Shown here: one piece after another, positions 38,662-48,034 of the stretch
How the letters are laid out: the number at the start of each line of letters is the position of its first letter
How positions within the stretch are numbered: the first letter of the stretch is position 1
From: Metarhizium brunneum
Lineage: Eukaryota; Ascomycota; Sordariomycetes; Hypocreales; Clavicipitaceae
Direction: 5' to 3'
Length of the DNA stretch: 64,000 nt
Assembly (NCBI RefSeq): GCF_013426205.1
Contig: NC_089425.1
Coordinates: forward strand, 1,364,001 to 1,428,000
Program-made: the position numbers and the translations under genes
Notes under the pieces: model-generated
Databases searched by the model: none
The model's input: the letters and a program-made list of their open reading frames with translations, nothing else
What the model was told of the DNA's origin: nothing

Positions 38662-39336
38662 TCAATTATAATCCTCAACAGACTCAACTTTCCTCCACTT
38701 CCGAACCTCAGTAGCATCAACAACGGCAAGAACAGTCAGAATGAGTTGCAGAAGAAACATCGGAATCAAATTATACTGCCATCCATGCATGATGCGCAAG
38801 TGCAGTATGACATCCCTCCTCTCGCTCGCACTGGCCAGATCCAGACGCAAAACCGCTCCAAACCACCCCTGCGGCGTCCAGTTGTCCCTGGGGTATCTCG
38901 TGTCGACAAGCGTAGCGGCGAGGTCAACGTCAATAACCTGCCCCTTGAGGCTGTTTGTCACAGCAAAGACGTAAGCCAGCGTGGCGAGCGTGAATACGGC
39001 GGCCAGAACCGTAAACAGCAGCCACGTGCGGTAGATGAGGTTGCTTGATTTCTGCCCGCGATGCATGGACCTGCCTTGGAGCCAGAGGGCAAGCACGCCG
39101 CCGAGGCCGACGATGACGAATGCCGTCCCTGCGGCGCCATTGCTGGAGTGTCCCTGGTCGACTGCGAGATTTCTCGGCACGCCGACTAGATCAAAGGTCG
39201 TGCCGTTGGACATAATGGAGAATGTTGCACTGGTTGTGCCGTGCAGCCAACTGACCATGTTGGTGACGAGGGCGAGCTCGATGATGGAGTCGGCCATGAC
39301 TGCGCCAAGAGCGATGTAGAGGTATAGCCGGTTCAT
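38662..39336 (-). CDS. Four-helix membrane protein of unknown function, 224 aa
   Basis: A single exon runs from ATG 39336 to a TAA at 38662-38664. Hydrophobic segments lie at residues about 8-30, 70-88, 103-126 and 188-208, giving four membrane helices with both termini on the same side. The loop before the last helix carries NWTPQGWF and a charged stretch (LASASERRDVILHLRIMHGW), and the tail is charged and cytosol-like (EVRKWRKVESVEDYN). Size and layout match uncharacterised four-pass proteins common in filamentous ascomycetes; there is no transporter signature. A TATA-like box lies 78 nt upstream of the start on the same strand. I consider the gene real and intact but cannot assign a role. 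Confidence 0.75.
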   Translation of the reverse strand: MNRLYLYIALGAVMADSIIELALVTNMVSWLHGTTSATFSIMSNGTTFDLVGVPRNLAVDQGHSSNGAAGTAFVIVGLGGVLALWLQGRSMHRGQKSSNLIYRTWLLFTVLAAVFTLATLAYVFAVTNSLKGQVIDVDLAATLVDTRYPRDNWTPQGWFGAVLRLDLASASERRDVILHLRIMHGWQYNLIPMFLLQLILTVLAVVDATEVRKWRKVESVEDYN

Positions 39337-39413
39337 TGGTGCTGGCCTGCATTGGCGGCAATGAAGAGCTGTTGGATGGGAATTCGGTTGAAAGAAGTTA
39401 TGGCGGAGATGTC

Positions 39414-39421
39414 TTTATATA
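39414..39421 (-). promoter_or_regulatory. TATA-like box of the four-helix membrane protein gene
   Basis: Reads TATATAAA on the minus strand, 78 nt before the ATG at 39336, a normal spacing in fungi. Prediction from sequence only. Confidence 0.4.
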
Positions 39422-40212
39422 ATTAGTGTTGGTTCTGACATACGCCTTTGGGCAAGCTGACATCTGGTGTGGCTGCTTACTGCTGACCGAAGATGACGGG
39501 CTGGGCGACCACCTAGGAAGCAGGGCAATTGGCGATCGGCACAGATTACCGGCTTCGGACCGAAATCCGAAGATGCTGCTACGAATAGTCGCGTCTATAT
39601 GGCAGAAATCAATATGAGGCATTGCTAGTTGCTTTGGAGGACTTGGTGCCGAACTGTGGGTAACGGACTTGAGTGGACATGGCGCGTCGCCAACACAACT
39701 CCAACGATGCGAGAAAATAATACAATCGACTAATTCACTCTAGTATTCGAAACTCTTGTCAAACTCATAGGAAAGCTGTGTATGTGTACAAGCTGTCAGC
39801 ATCCACTGTGCGGTTGTGACAAATCTACGCTCGGTTCAGAATCGCCGACAGGCAGGTTACTACTTCACTACATGACTTTAGTACTTCATCTCTCATAGAA
39901 TAACGTCTGCTAGCATAACCCCTAAAGCTTACACATTTCAGAATATGGAATAAACGCAGTGTTTGGTTTCAACGGTCAGCAAAGCACGGCATCACGAATT
40001 TGCAAGTCCGACATGTAGCCAGCCAACGCGTGTATTTCGTCCAAGGACACAAACACCAACTAAATACACTCATAAACTAAAAGAATGTCCGGCCTGATAC
40101 CAAGCACGTGCGCCATCAATCCTTCAACTCTGTCCCGGGGGCATTGGCCGGCCGGACCTCGACGAACCACTTTGACAAGCAAAGAGAACCGGCAAGGTCA
40201 CAAAATCTCAAC
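39422..40212. other. Intergenic stretch
   Basis: Divergent frames at 39398-39622 show no protein features. The remainder has no recognisable element. Confidence 0.4.
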
Positions 40213-40540
40213 TTAGCAACCAGAGTTGAGGCAGTTGCAGTAGCTGGAGCTGCAGTAGTAGCAGCTATAGCCATAGTTGCCGCATAAAACAGAGCACTGG
40301 TAGGCAGTGAACCCTCCGCACCAAGCATCCGGGCTCCCAGCTGTGCACGGTTAGTCCCTCGGCGTGAACATGTCAGGTTTCAAGGTTTTCAGGGATCAAC
40401 GTACAGGCGGCGATGTTGATGGGATTCTGGGGCACGCTCGACAGGGCAGAGGAGTCTTTGGTAGCGGGCTTGACGCCCTCGCCTACGGTGGCGGCGAGGA
40501 TGCTGCTAGTGAAGAGGCCGAGAACAAGAGTGGTCTTCAT
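40213..40540 (-). CDS. Small secreted cysteine-rich protein, two exons, 87 aa (candidate effector)
   Basis: Exon 1 40540-40405, intron 40404-40341 (64 nt; donor GTACGT, branch ACTAAC, acceptor CACAG), exon 2 40340-40213 ending in TAA; 264 nt in frame. The N-terminus is a clear signal peptide (MKTTLVLGLFTSSILAA, cleavage near residue 17-20). A short Ser/Pro/Lys-containing linker follows. The C-terminal 36 residues hold eight cysteines with spacing C-x7-C-x3-C-x6-C-x2-C-x4-C-x1-C-x4-C and many Tyr, Ser and Gly, so four disulfide bonds are possible. I do not recognise the family. Secreted proteins of this size and cysteine density serve as effectors, antimicrobial proteins or wall proteins in fungi; which one applies here is unknown. 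The gene sits in sparse DNA about 3.6 kb right of the RIP island. A TATA-like box precedes it by 111 nt. Neither exon is obvious alone, so it is easily missed. Confidence 0.82.
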
Positions 40541-40650
40541 TTTGGAGGGTGTTGGGTCTGAGTTTGTGTGGTGGTTTGGTAGTTTTGATGTTCAAGAACG
40601 AAGCTTGTTGATCATGGTCTGTCCAACTTTTGGTAGCGGGATGAAGGGGG

Positions 40651-40660
40651 ATATTTATAT
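40651..40660 (-). promoter_or_regulatory. TATA-like box of the cysteine-rich protein gene
   Basis: Minus strand ATATAAATAT, 111 nt before the ATG at 40540. Prediction only. Confidence 0.4.
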
Positions 40661-43341
40661 TTTTTGTCCGTCAGCCAGGAGCCATAGACCCCGAGGCGTC
40701 TCTGCGTCTCTCTCGTTGACAAGAGAGCCAAATCGGCCGATTCCGCTGGGTAAGAGTCCCACGAAGGCTTTGGTATTACCCTTCTCCTCGCAAAGCGGGC
40801 TATGCCTGGTGTGACGGTATGCTGTGCTTGCGGGGAAGAGCCAATATTCTGACATGCGTCGTCATTTTACTTGCAATCTCTCGCAATAATTACAGTCCTC
40901 CGGATGGAAGGCCGTGTCTGGGTTCCCGTGAACGAGGACGAATATGGGAGACCGGACTGAAATGCAGAACTGGGCCGGACCCAATCAGGGTACAAATTCC
41001 AAGACATGCTTCTGCAGAATGCTGACAAGAAATAGTACATAGGTGACTCTTTGTGAGCTGGGACCATTGTGGCTCCAAGTTTATGCCATCAAGATACTCC
41101 CGCCATGTCTGCCATGCGACCCTGTGGGCATATTGGTCCAGGGTGTGACGGTTTAACCACACCAAGTAAAAGGAGGTTTACTGGTGCCTGTTATAATTGT
41201 GCCTTGTATACCTCTTAGTGTAGACGCCCTGTATTTCATCCGTCGACACGGGAGATAAGGCGTGTTGATTGAATTTCTAGAGAGGAAGCATATAAACTGG
41301 CTTGGGGCCGGTAAAATGAGGCTCTTTCAAAATAACCCAAGCAACAGGATGCCAAAAATGCCGTTGTGACATGGCGGACCTCCCCCAATGGCGCGTTTAC
41401 CTACAGCAGAATACATATGCTGTATTACAACGTAGGTCTGAGGCAATAAAGGACCAGACTGTAAGAATCAAGGTGGGATATGCTGTGGCCCAGAACACAA
41501 GCCTGCCCAAATCATCAGTTTCGCGCGTTTACAGTCGTGATTTGCAACGGCTATCGGCAGAGCCGGGGTCATTGTTACTCTGCAACAGTTCATCTGATAC
41601 GTTGTTCAAAGACCATCCAGGTACATGCTGCTGCTAAATAGACATGATATTTCTCAACTTCAAATCACTCTGAAAATACCAGACGGCATAGCCCCTGCAC
41701 ATATACACCCCCTGTCTAGTTTGTTCGCCCGAAACTATACCCTGCCCCGTGGCAGATGTCTGTGCCGGCAAGTCCCGTTCCAACGTTTCATGGCCTCGGC
41801 TCCCACCCACCTTGGAGGGAAATATCTCATTCCGGGACAATTCATAGATTTCCCCGTGGGGAAAAGAAGGGGGTTGCGGGTTGTCGGGCGCAAGTAGGGT
41901 GCCGACCGTCCGCTTCCAATCAGCTTGGCCGGGCTGCATGTGCCGCAACGGGACATCAGGTCATGTATCACACATGGGGGCGCAGCACTGCCTTTTCCTC
42001 TCTGTCAGGCTACTAGCTTGTTATGTACATGTAGAGAACCCTATTCTGGTAGGGTGGCACTGGGCCTTTGGGGATGCAGAAGCAGGTAGGTGTGGCCAGG
42101 TGCAGGGTCCGTACATCCATGTAAGCCGAGTGATCGACATTGCATGAGCCGAAAAGCCCTCATCGCGAAATGGTTTGATTCGGAATGGAGGCTTGGCTCA
42201 GAGGCATGGTTGCCTAACTCGGGTTGCTCGCTCATGCGCCTACACTGGATTATACACGTTGGCGTCCATGTGAACCATGTTTTGAACAGAACCATTCTCC
42301 AGTCCGTGGGAGAGTATATTTGCCCATAAACAAGCACCAACTACTATAGACGACTGTACTATAATGTATTATGATATAAAGCGTGATAATAGCCGGGCGC
42401 CTCATCTGGTCAAGTACGTCTCGCCTACCGCTGTATACCCGCTGTTACACGGCATATTTTCTCTTGCAGTCTCCGCACGCGGTGCATCCCGAGGCTTCAC
42501 TCCGATTAGCATGAGCTCCAACCCTCACTGAGAGCCCTCCAATAAAGCTTCTTCGCTCCTTTCCGTGGCTGCTTGGCAAAGGGTCAACGTGCCGTGGGAC
42601 ACACGAACCGGCGTTACGCTGTTGGCCTTGCGAAAGCTGTCAAGCAGAGCAGCCATTGTGACGGCAGACGAGAAGCAGCGGTTGGGCACACAGACACACC
42701 TCTATCCTCAGGCTCTGCGAGCATGGAAGCTGAATGGATAAACGCTGACGGTTTACGTATCACGGAGACACGAACAGAGGTTGATTCAAGAATCTTCACA
42801 TCTAAGTCATGTCTCAAAATCTCGCATATGAGACATTTTTGCGTCTTGTCTTGCAAAGCCACGTCCTTAACCTCGTTTCGAGCAGCCTGCCGCCATGTAC
42901 AGCCTTGTTCACCTGTGCCAGTGTTTCTCGTCCCTTTTGTTGGTCAGCAAATCTCGGCGTCACAATTCCCACTGCACGAAAGCGCCCAACCAACTCTCCC
43001 TGACGGAACCCCAGGCAACTTGGGTAGTACAGAAATATCCGCTAATTACGCATAACAAGCCAGTAGAGGTGGGCGAGTGAGAAACAAGGCATCCGGAGCC
43101 AAATGGTCAGCGTTGCATTCACGACCAAGGCCTAGATGTTTGTTGGAGAGTTGACTCGATTAGCTGGGAGATGACTACATCAGCCCTGCAAGTAACTTAA
43201 ATGGTCAAAAATAGTCGGCAAGTCGTACAAGGCCTCAGCCCCTCGGCGGTGGCACACCGCACAAGTCCAACTCAACCGCCAGACCAGCAGATCCCCATGG
43301 ACGGCCCGCCTCGACAATACACGGCCGTTTCGGCAGATGCA
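40661..43341. other. Gene-poor stretch of 2.7 kb
   Basis: Several open frames of 60-160 codons occur on both strands (for example 41371-41637, 41634-41948, 42573-43055). None has recognisable motifs, hydrophobic segments or splice-supported extension. I see no gene that I can support. Confidence 0.4.
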
Positions 43342-44590
43342 TCACGACCCTGTTTCGCCAGAATCCATCTCCTCATACAGCGGAGGAGGATCCATCACCA
43401 ACACGTCCAGAGACGTATTCACATACTGCCGCGTGTCAGGGACAAATCACCATGCCGGGGTCCAAGGCAAGACGAACCTGTATCTGACCGTCTACACCCT
43501 TGGATATGCCGCCGGCAACTTCAAGAGAATACGTCACATTGAGCAGACACGAGGCAAACGAAGGCTTGCAATCGGGGTGCACGACAATCAAGCTCCCCCA
43601 ATCGCCCAGCTCGAGCTCAAAGTGCCCGGCACGAATAGGCACCACGCCGCCGATGACGCACCCGCGCCGCGACTGCACAATGTGATGCCACGTATTGCGC
43701 ATGCGCACCGAGACGCACATCCTCAGCTGCATGCTCACGCTCCGGACATACAAGCCACCGCCTCGCAACATCTCGGCAGGCGTGTGCATGACCAGGCGCA
43801 CCGGCGTCCCGCGCCCCCGGGTGAGGACCGGCGCCTGCGGCAGAATCACCTCCATCCGCAGCGAAGGCGAGTACCGGGGGAGGGAGCCGCTTGGCAGAGC
43901 CGGCGTCGAGTCGTGAATGCCGATGCCGATGCCGCTGTCCCTCCGCAGCTTCTCGGCTGGCAGCGAGGCGATGGCCGATGCTGGCAGGGCCGTGATGCAG
44001 GGACTGCTGGTCAGTTGAATCTCGCGCCTGGCCGTGGTTGTCCTCGTGATCCGGTGGAACACGCGGCGCTGCACGCGGGCGGCGATGGAGTACGAGATGC
44101 AAACGCGGGCCTTGGGCGTGTCGGCGTGTATGGACGGCGGGAGCGCGCAGGGTCCGGCGCAGGCGCAGGGGAGACTTGTCGGCAGCTCAAACTCGAAGGG
44201 GCAGTGATAGGTGTGCTCGTGAGGCTCGGCGGATGACCCGGTGACTTGCTTTGCTTCGAGGTGCCGCGACTGCTTGAACATCTTGGGGCGGTGAGCTTCG
44301 GATGAAGATGCGAGTGCTCGGCTGTGAGTGAGGAGACGTACAGTGTATTTCAGCTGGTTCGGACAAGAGCCGTTGGCCTCGGCAGAGACTCTGGCCGTTT
44401 CCCTGCCTGGTACTGTCAGCATCCGTCATTATGCTTGGATGATGCACCGGCTCTCACCTCGCATGGTGACTGTGACTTTTGACACGTTCCGCCGTGGACA
44501 TCCCCATATCAGCAATGTGCCTCGAACGGTATCGCCTGGTCGATACGACGGCGCATCGTGTTTGGCCTCGAGTCTCAACTGCAACTTCAT
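43342..44590 (-). CDS. Arrestin-domain protein with C-terminal PY motif (ART-like ubiquitin-ligase adaptor), four exons, 357 aa
   Basis: Exons 44590-44458, 44406-44342, 44269-43478 and 43425-43342 sum to 1074 nt. Introns are 51, 72 and 52 nt, with donors GTGAGA, GTACGT and GTTCGT and a CTGAC branch in the first and last. The N-terminus reads LQLRLEAKHDAPSYRPGDTV with the typical beta-strand opening of arrestin N domains ('YRPGDTVRGTL'). HTYHCPFEFELPTSLPC followed by PPSI ... VCISYSIAARV corresponds to the second half of the N domain. The C domain follows, with strand-like alternation to about residue 325. The last exon carries DPPPLYEEM, a PPxY motif that would bind WW domains of a Nedd4/Rsp5-type ubiquitin ligase. 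Known ARTs connect plasma-membrane transporters to Rsp5 for endocytosis. The 72-nt intron leaves the frame open, so its removal rests on the good donor and on the fit of the protein without it. Intact. Confidence 0.8.
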
Positions 44591-46075
44591 GCTTCTCCCA
44601 CCGCTAGAGTGAATACTACAACGATACTAGGTAGCACAAAGGAATTCGAAAATGCAGTTTCTTACACCTGAATCAACACGTCTCACAAGACTATATACAT
44701 GCCCGCATGCCAACACAGCCGGTAGGGCTACCGGCATAATCGGCCGGTGCACGGGGATCGGCATTCACAGGACTGTGCTTGACAACTTCAGCCACGGCGC
44801 CGGCGCTTACGTCCGACCGCCAATAAGGCTCACGTCAAGCTTCGAAGCACGCGGCAACTTGGGCAGCATGGACCAAAAGCAAAGGGAAATGGCGACAGAC
44901 GGTATTGCCCTGATTGGCCAGATCAAGCCAGCAGAACCGCCAACGTCCGAGCGCTGGCTTGTCAAGTTGCGCAAGTGCTAAGCGGCCAATGGAACCGCTC
45001 CCGAAGATACACCTTGTCGCCAATCCCCAGAGCTATTAAACTTTAACCCTGCGCGGCTTGCGACACAGTGATTGGACGGATACTACTTCTGTGTTGGAAC
45101 GCTCTTGGGTGACGAGTCACAACACAGTCCACCAACGGCCAACGACCTGCAGACTGCAGACTCACCATCGACCAGGTTGTTCACATGAAAAAGTTGAAAA
45201 GATTCGCATCAATTTCCACTATTGGCATCTCCTTGCATATTGAGTCCAATTACCACAATGCAATGTCTACGCCTCCGTTACCCACTCCCCGTTGCAAGCG
45301 ACGCCCCGAGCTCCGGCCGCCCGGCCCGAACCCAGCCCGAGCCGGCATCCGTTTTCGGCGCCGGCGGGTCAAGGTGCGAGCTTCAGCCTCCGCTACCGAC
45401 TCCTTCGCTTCACTCGCCTGCACTGTCCAAAACGGCTAGCATGGCGGCCCCGTTTCGCAGTCACCTGCAATTAAACGGTCAATTATTACGACATGGCAAC
45501 TTGCCGTCTCCGAAGCACTGCAAGTCGTCGCCAAGCGTCCGGCTCCGCCAAATGACGAACCGCAGGCCGTTGCGGCAATTCAGCAGACCAGGCTATGGAG
45601 CGGAAAGCCACCCATCGCACCGTCTTCTTATTGCCATTGTGCAGGTAGGTGGTCTGGGACATGGCGAGCTTGCGGGGACAGCATCGTCACGGCCTGCACA
45701 CCGGCGGCGACGGCGGATTCGCACTCGTATCAGGGCACGCTCTCACACCCGGTTCGGAAAGTGAAGGAACACATCAACTATCAGATTTCTTATTCACGTC
45801 TTCTAAGGTACAGAAAGCGCACTCTGTGGGCGACTGCCAAAGGAAGGGATTTGGTGGCTGCTCGGGCCATGGCCTGTACAACTTGAACCATGAATTCCGA
45901 ACAAGTCCGAACAAGTAGTAGATTCAGACGGGGATTCTAGTTGCAGACAGGAAGAACCGTAGATTGAGATATGTGTGTGTGCCCCAAAGGCATTCAGGGC
46001 ACAGTGGCCCGTCCTGGACTCCTGAATAAGCCTCCGTCTTCCCTTTGAGCAATCCCCCCACGCCCGTGATAAAAC
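44591..46075. other. Intergenic stretch
   Basis: GC-rich open frames at 44652-44981 and 45222-45764 look like chance frames (high Pro/Arg/Ser, overlapping alternatives). There is no recognisable RNA gene or repeat. Confidence 0.4.
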
Positions 46076-47215
46076 CTATGGATAGTCCGTGAACCCGGCG
46101 CCGTCGCCGTCCCTGCTCACCATGTACCCAAACCTCTTGCCTTCCTCTCTGCCCAGCAGCCCCGGCACATCGGCATTGCCGTCCACCCTGACAAACTTGT
46201 CCGTTTTCCGCCCCCACAGGTCCTTGCCCTGCCGGACGGATTCCACAATCTTGTCTCTATCCCTAAACTTGGCGTCGTTCATCCATATGTGCGAGAAGCT
46301 CGCCATCTTGTTCAACAACTGCTCAATGGTGGCAAAGCAACTACTACAGTGCCACGAGGCGTTTTTCAAGCCGCCCTTTTCGAATAGTTCTCGGTGGAAA
46401 AACGAGCCGCCGTCGCCGACGCGCAAGTGCGTAGGGGTAATGGTTTCGTCAGGGCCCTGGTAAAACGTCGCCTGTGGATGGGGCCATTCCGGTCCGGCGT
46501 GGAGGAATTGAAACGAGTAGTAGTAGAATCTGGAGTGGAGGGTCAGTCGGCGAGGAAATGTACATGATCGCAGGATGGTGATTGTTTCGGGGCGAGGGAT
46601 CTCGTCGACGTCGGCGACGATGATGACGTCCCCTCTATTGGGGGCCTGTTGGCCGGATAGTTTGGGAAAGACTTGGGTGAGCATGGAGTCGCGCTGGAGG
46701 TCCTCAAAGTCCCAGGTGAGACGGGGTGCAAAGTCGGCAGGGAATTCGAGCTGGTGGTATATAAGCTTGGGGTGGAATCGCGCAAACTTGGACCAGTTGT
46801 CGCGGATCGTGAGGTTCTTTTCTCTGCCCTGAAAGGTGAGCGGTGACTCGACAATGACAAAGTAGTCCACGTGGTCGTAGAGAGTGTCGAGGCGGATCTC
46901 CAGAAAGTCGAGTTCCGAGTTGATCATGAACAAGTCGTACACCTTGCGTCGGGCTGCGCCGGCGGGGATGAAGGGTTTGAAGCCATGAGACGCGCAGCGC
47001 TGGCGGGTTGCTTCAAGTTCGTCTGAGAGTGGTGAGGCGCTGTCCGTCGCACCCGGTGAAGCGTCGGGGGAGCGTAGGGGGCTCTGTTGACGCAGACTCA
47101 AGGCCGTCTGCGGGATCGAGTAAATCTCCTGCTCGGACAGAAATCGAATAAATATCCAGAAAACAGCGCTCGCTAAAAGGAGAGAAGCAATTCGGAAGGA
47201 GCGACGAGTCAGCAT
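46076..47215 (-). CDS. GT17 family N-acetylglucosaminyltransferase-like type II membrane protein
   Basis: This is a single exon of 379 residues from the Met at 47215; an upstream in-frame Met at 47296 would add 27 residues. A short basic cytosolic tail (MLTRRSFR) is followed by one membrane helix at about residues 9-26 and a stem rich in Ser/Pro, the usual type II Golgi layout. The catalytic domain begins with KVYDLFMINSELDFLEIRLD and YVIVE-like FVIVESPLTFQGREK, both typical of family 17. The acidic motif ADVDEIPRPE (about residues 200-209) is the expected metal/nucleotide-sugar site. Family 17 includes animal MGAT3, which adds bisecting GlcNAc to N-glycans. Fungal members are widespread but mostly uncharacterised, so acceptor and linkage cannot be inferred. 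Length and motifs indicate an intact enzyme. Confidence 0.88.
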   Translation of the reverse strand: MLTRRSFRIASLLLASAVFWIFIRFLSEQEIYSIPQTALSLRQQSPLRSPDASPGATDSASPLSDELEATRQRCASHGFKPFIPAGAARRKVYDLFMINSELDFLEIRLDTLYDHVDYFVIVESPLTFQGREKNLTIRDNWSKFARFHPKLIYHQLEFPADFAPRLTWDFEDLQRDSMLTQVFPKLSGQQAPNRGDVIIVADVDEIPRPETITILRSCTFPRRLTLHSRFYYYSFQFLHAGPEWPHPQATFYQGPDETITPTHLRVGDGGSFFHRELFEKGGLKNASWHCSSCFATIEQLLNKMASFSHIWMNDAKFRDRDKIVESVRQGKDLWGRKTDKFVRVDGNADVPGLLGREEGKRFGYMVSRDGDGAGFTDYP

Positions 47216-47296
47216 TGCTAGTTGCTGACGGTGGCGGCTTCCCGACGTCGACAGACCATGGCCATTGGCGACAAGACAAACCGCCGTGCTGGACAA

Positions 47297-48034
47297 GGTC
47301 AGGAAAGATGATGCGGCACTTGGCTGCGGCAGGGCTGTTCATGTTATTATAGTATTGCGCCCCCAATGGCCCCCAGCCTTGAATTCCCTGCCAAGGCTCG
47401 TCTCCTGTCCCTTTGTTATGTCGTGGTATTGTGTCACGCCCACACTGCCACGTTTGGCCCAACAAGAAACGACTCGTGCTTCATGTCAAGTCCCGCGACG
47501 CTATGCCACGAACTGGCTTGTGCGCCAAACCACTCCGCACGAGCCAGGCGCCGTGAGAGCCGTGGCAGCCATTAGTCTATTGTGCACATGCAACAAACAT
47601 CTACAATGTCACTCACGGTCAATACTCAAGACCCCAATGGACAGCCGCCTCCAAATGAACCGGTCAAGTCGAATGAAAGATTGGACGAGACCCGCCGAAT
47701 TGGGCCACAACTTAGCCTAGTTGAGCTTGGCAGCGGCCGTTGATTGGCCATTCGTGGGCAACGGATTTCTGCAAGCGCCCGCTGCGCCTCGTCCAATTTG
47801 TTCGTCTTTTAAAGGCCAAATTAAACGTCGATGTAGGTATGTACTCCATACTTTACATATTAAACTGCTCTGTACTCCGCAAATCGTTGATATCAGCAAG
47901 ACCTTGACGCCAAACCATGCTAGTCCAAATCTACATGTACTCACTCCATCTACACACGGTCCATACATGGGCCCCAGAAATGTCCAACAATGCATCCCAT
48001 GCCACCATTCCTAGTCCCTCACATCGTCGCAGGC
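47297..48034. other. Intergenic stretch
   Basis: Between the start of the GT17 gene and the end of the next minus-strand gene. No gene recognised; the open frames have no coherent content. Confidence 0.4.

Noticed and set aside
42573..43055. 160-codon plus-strand open frame
   Set aside because: No motif, no hydrophobic or repeat structure, overlapping open frames of similar length in other phases; looks like chance.
43337..44236. Plus-strand 299-codon open frame
   Set aside because: It lies opposite the arrestin gene, is rich in His/Arg/Ala/Pro, and is the antisense of a GC-rich exon.
45222..45764. 180-codon plus-strand open frame
   Set aside because: Pro/Arg/Ser-rich translation with an alternative long frame in the same stretch, typical of non-coding GC-rich DNA.
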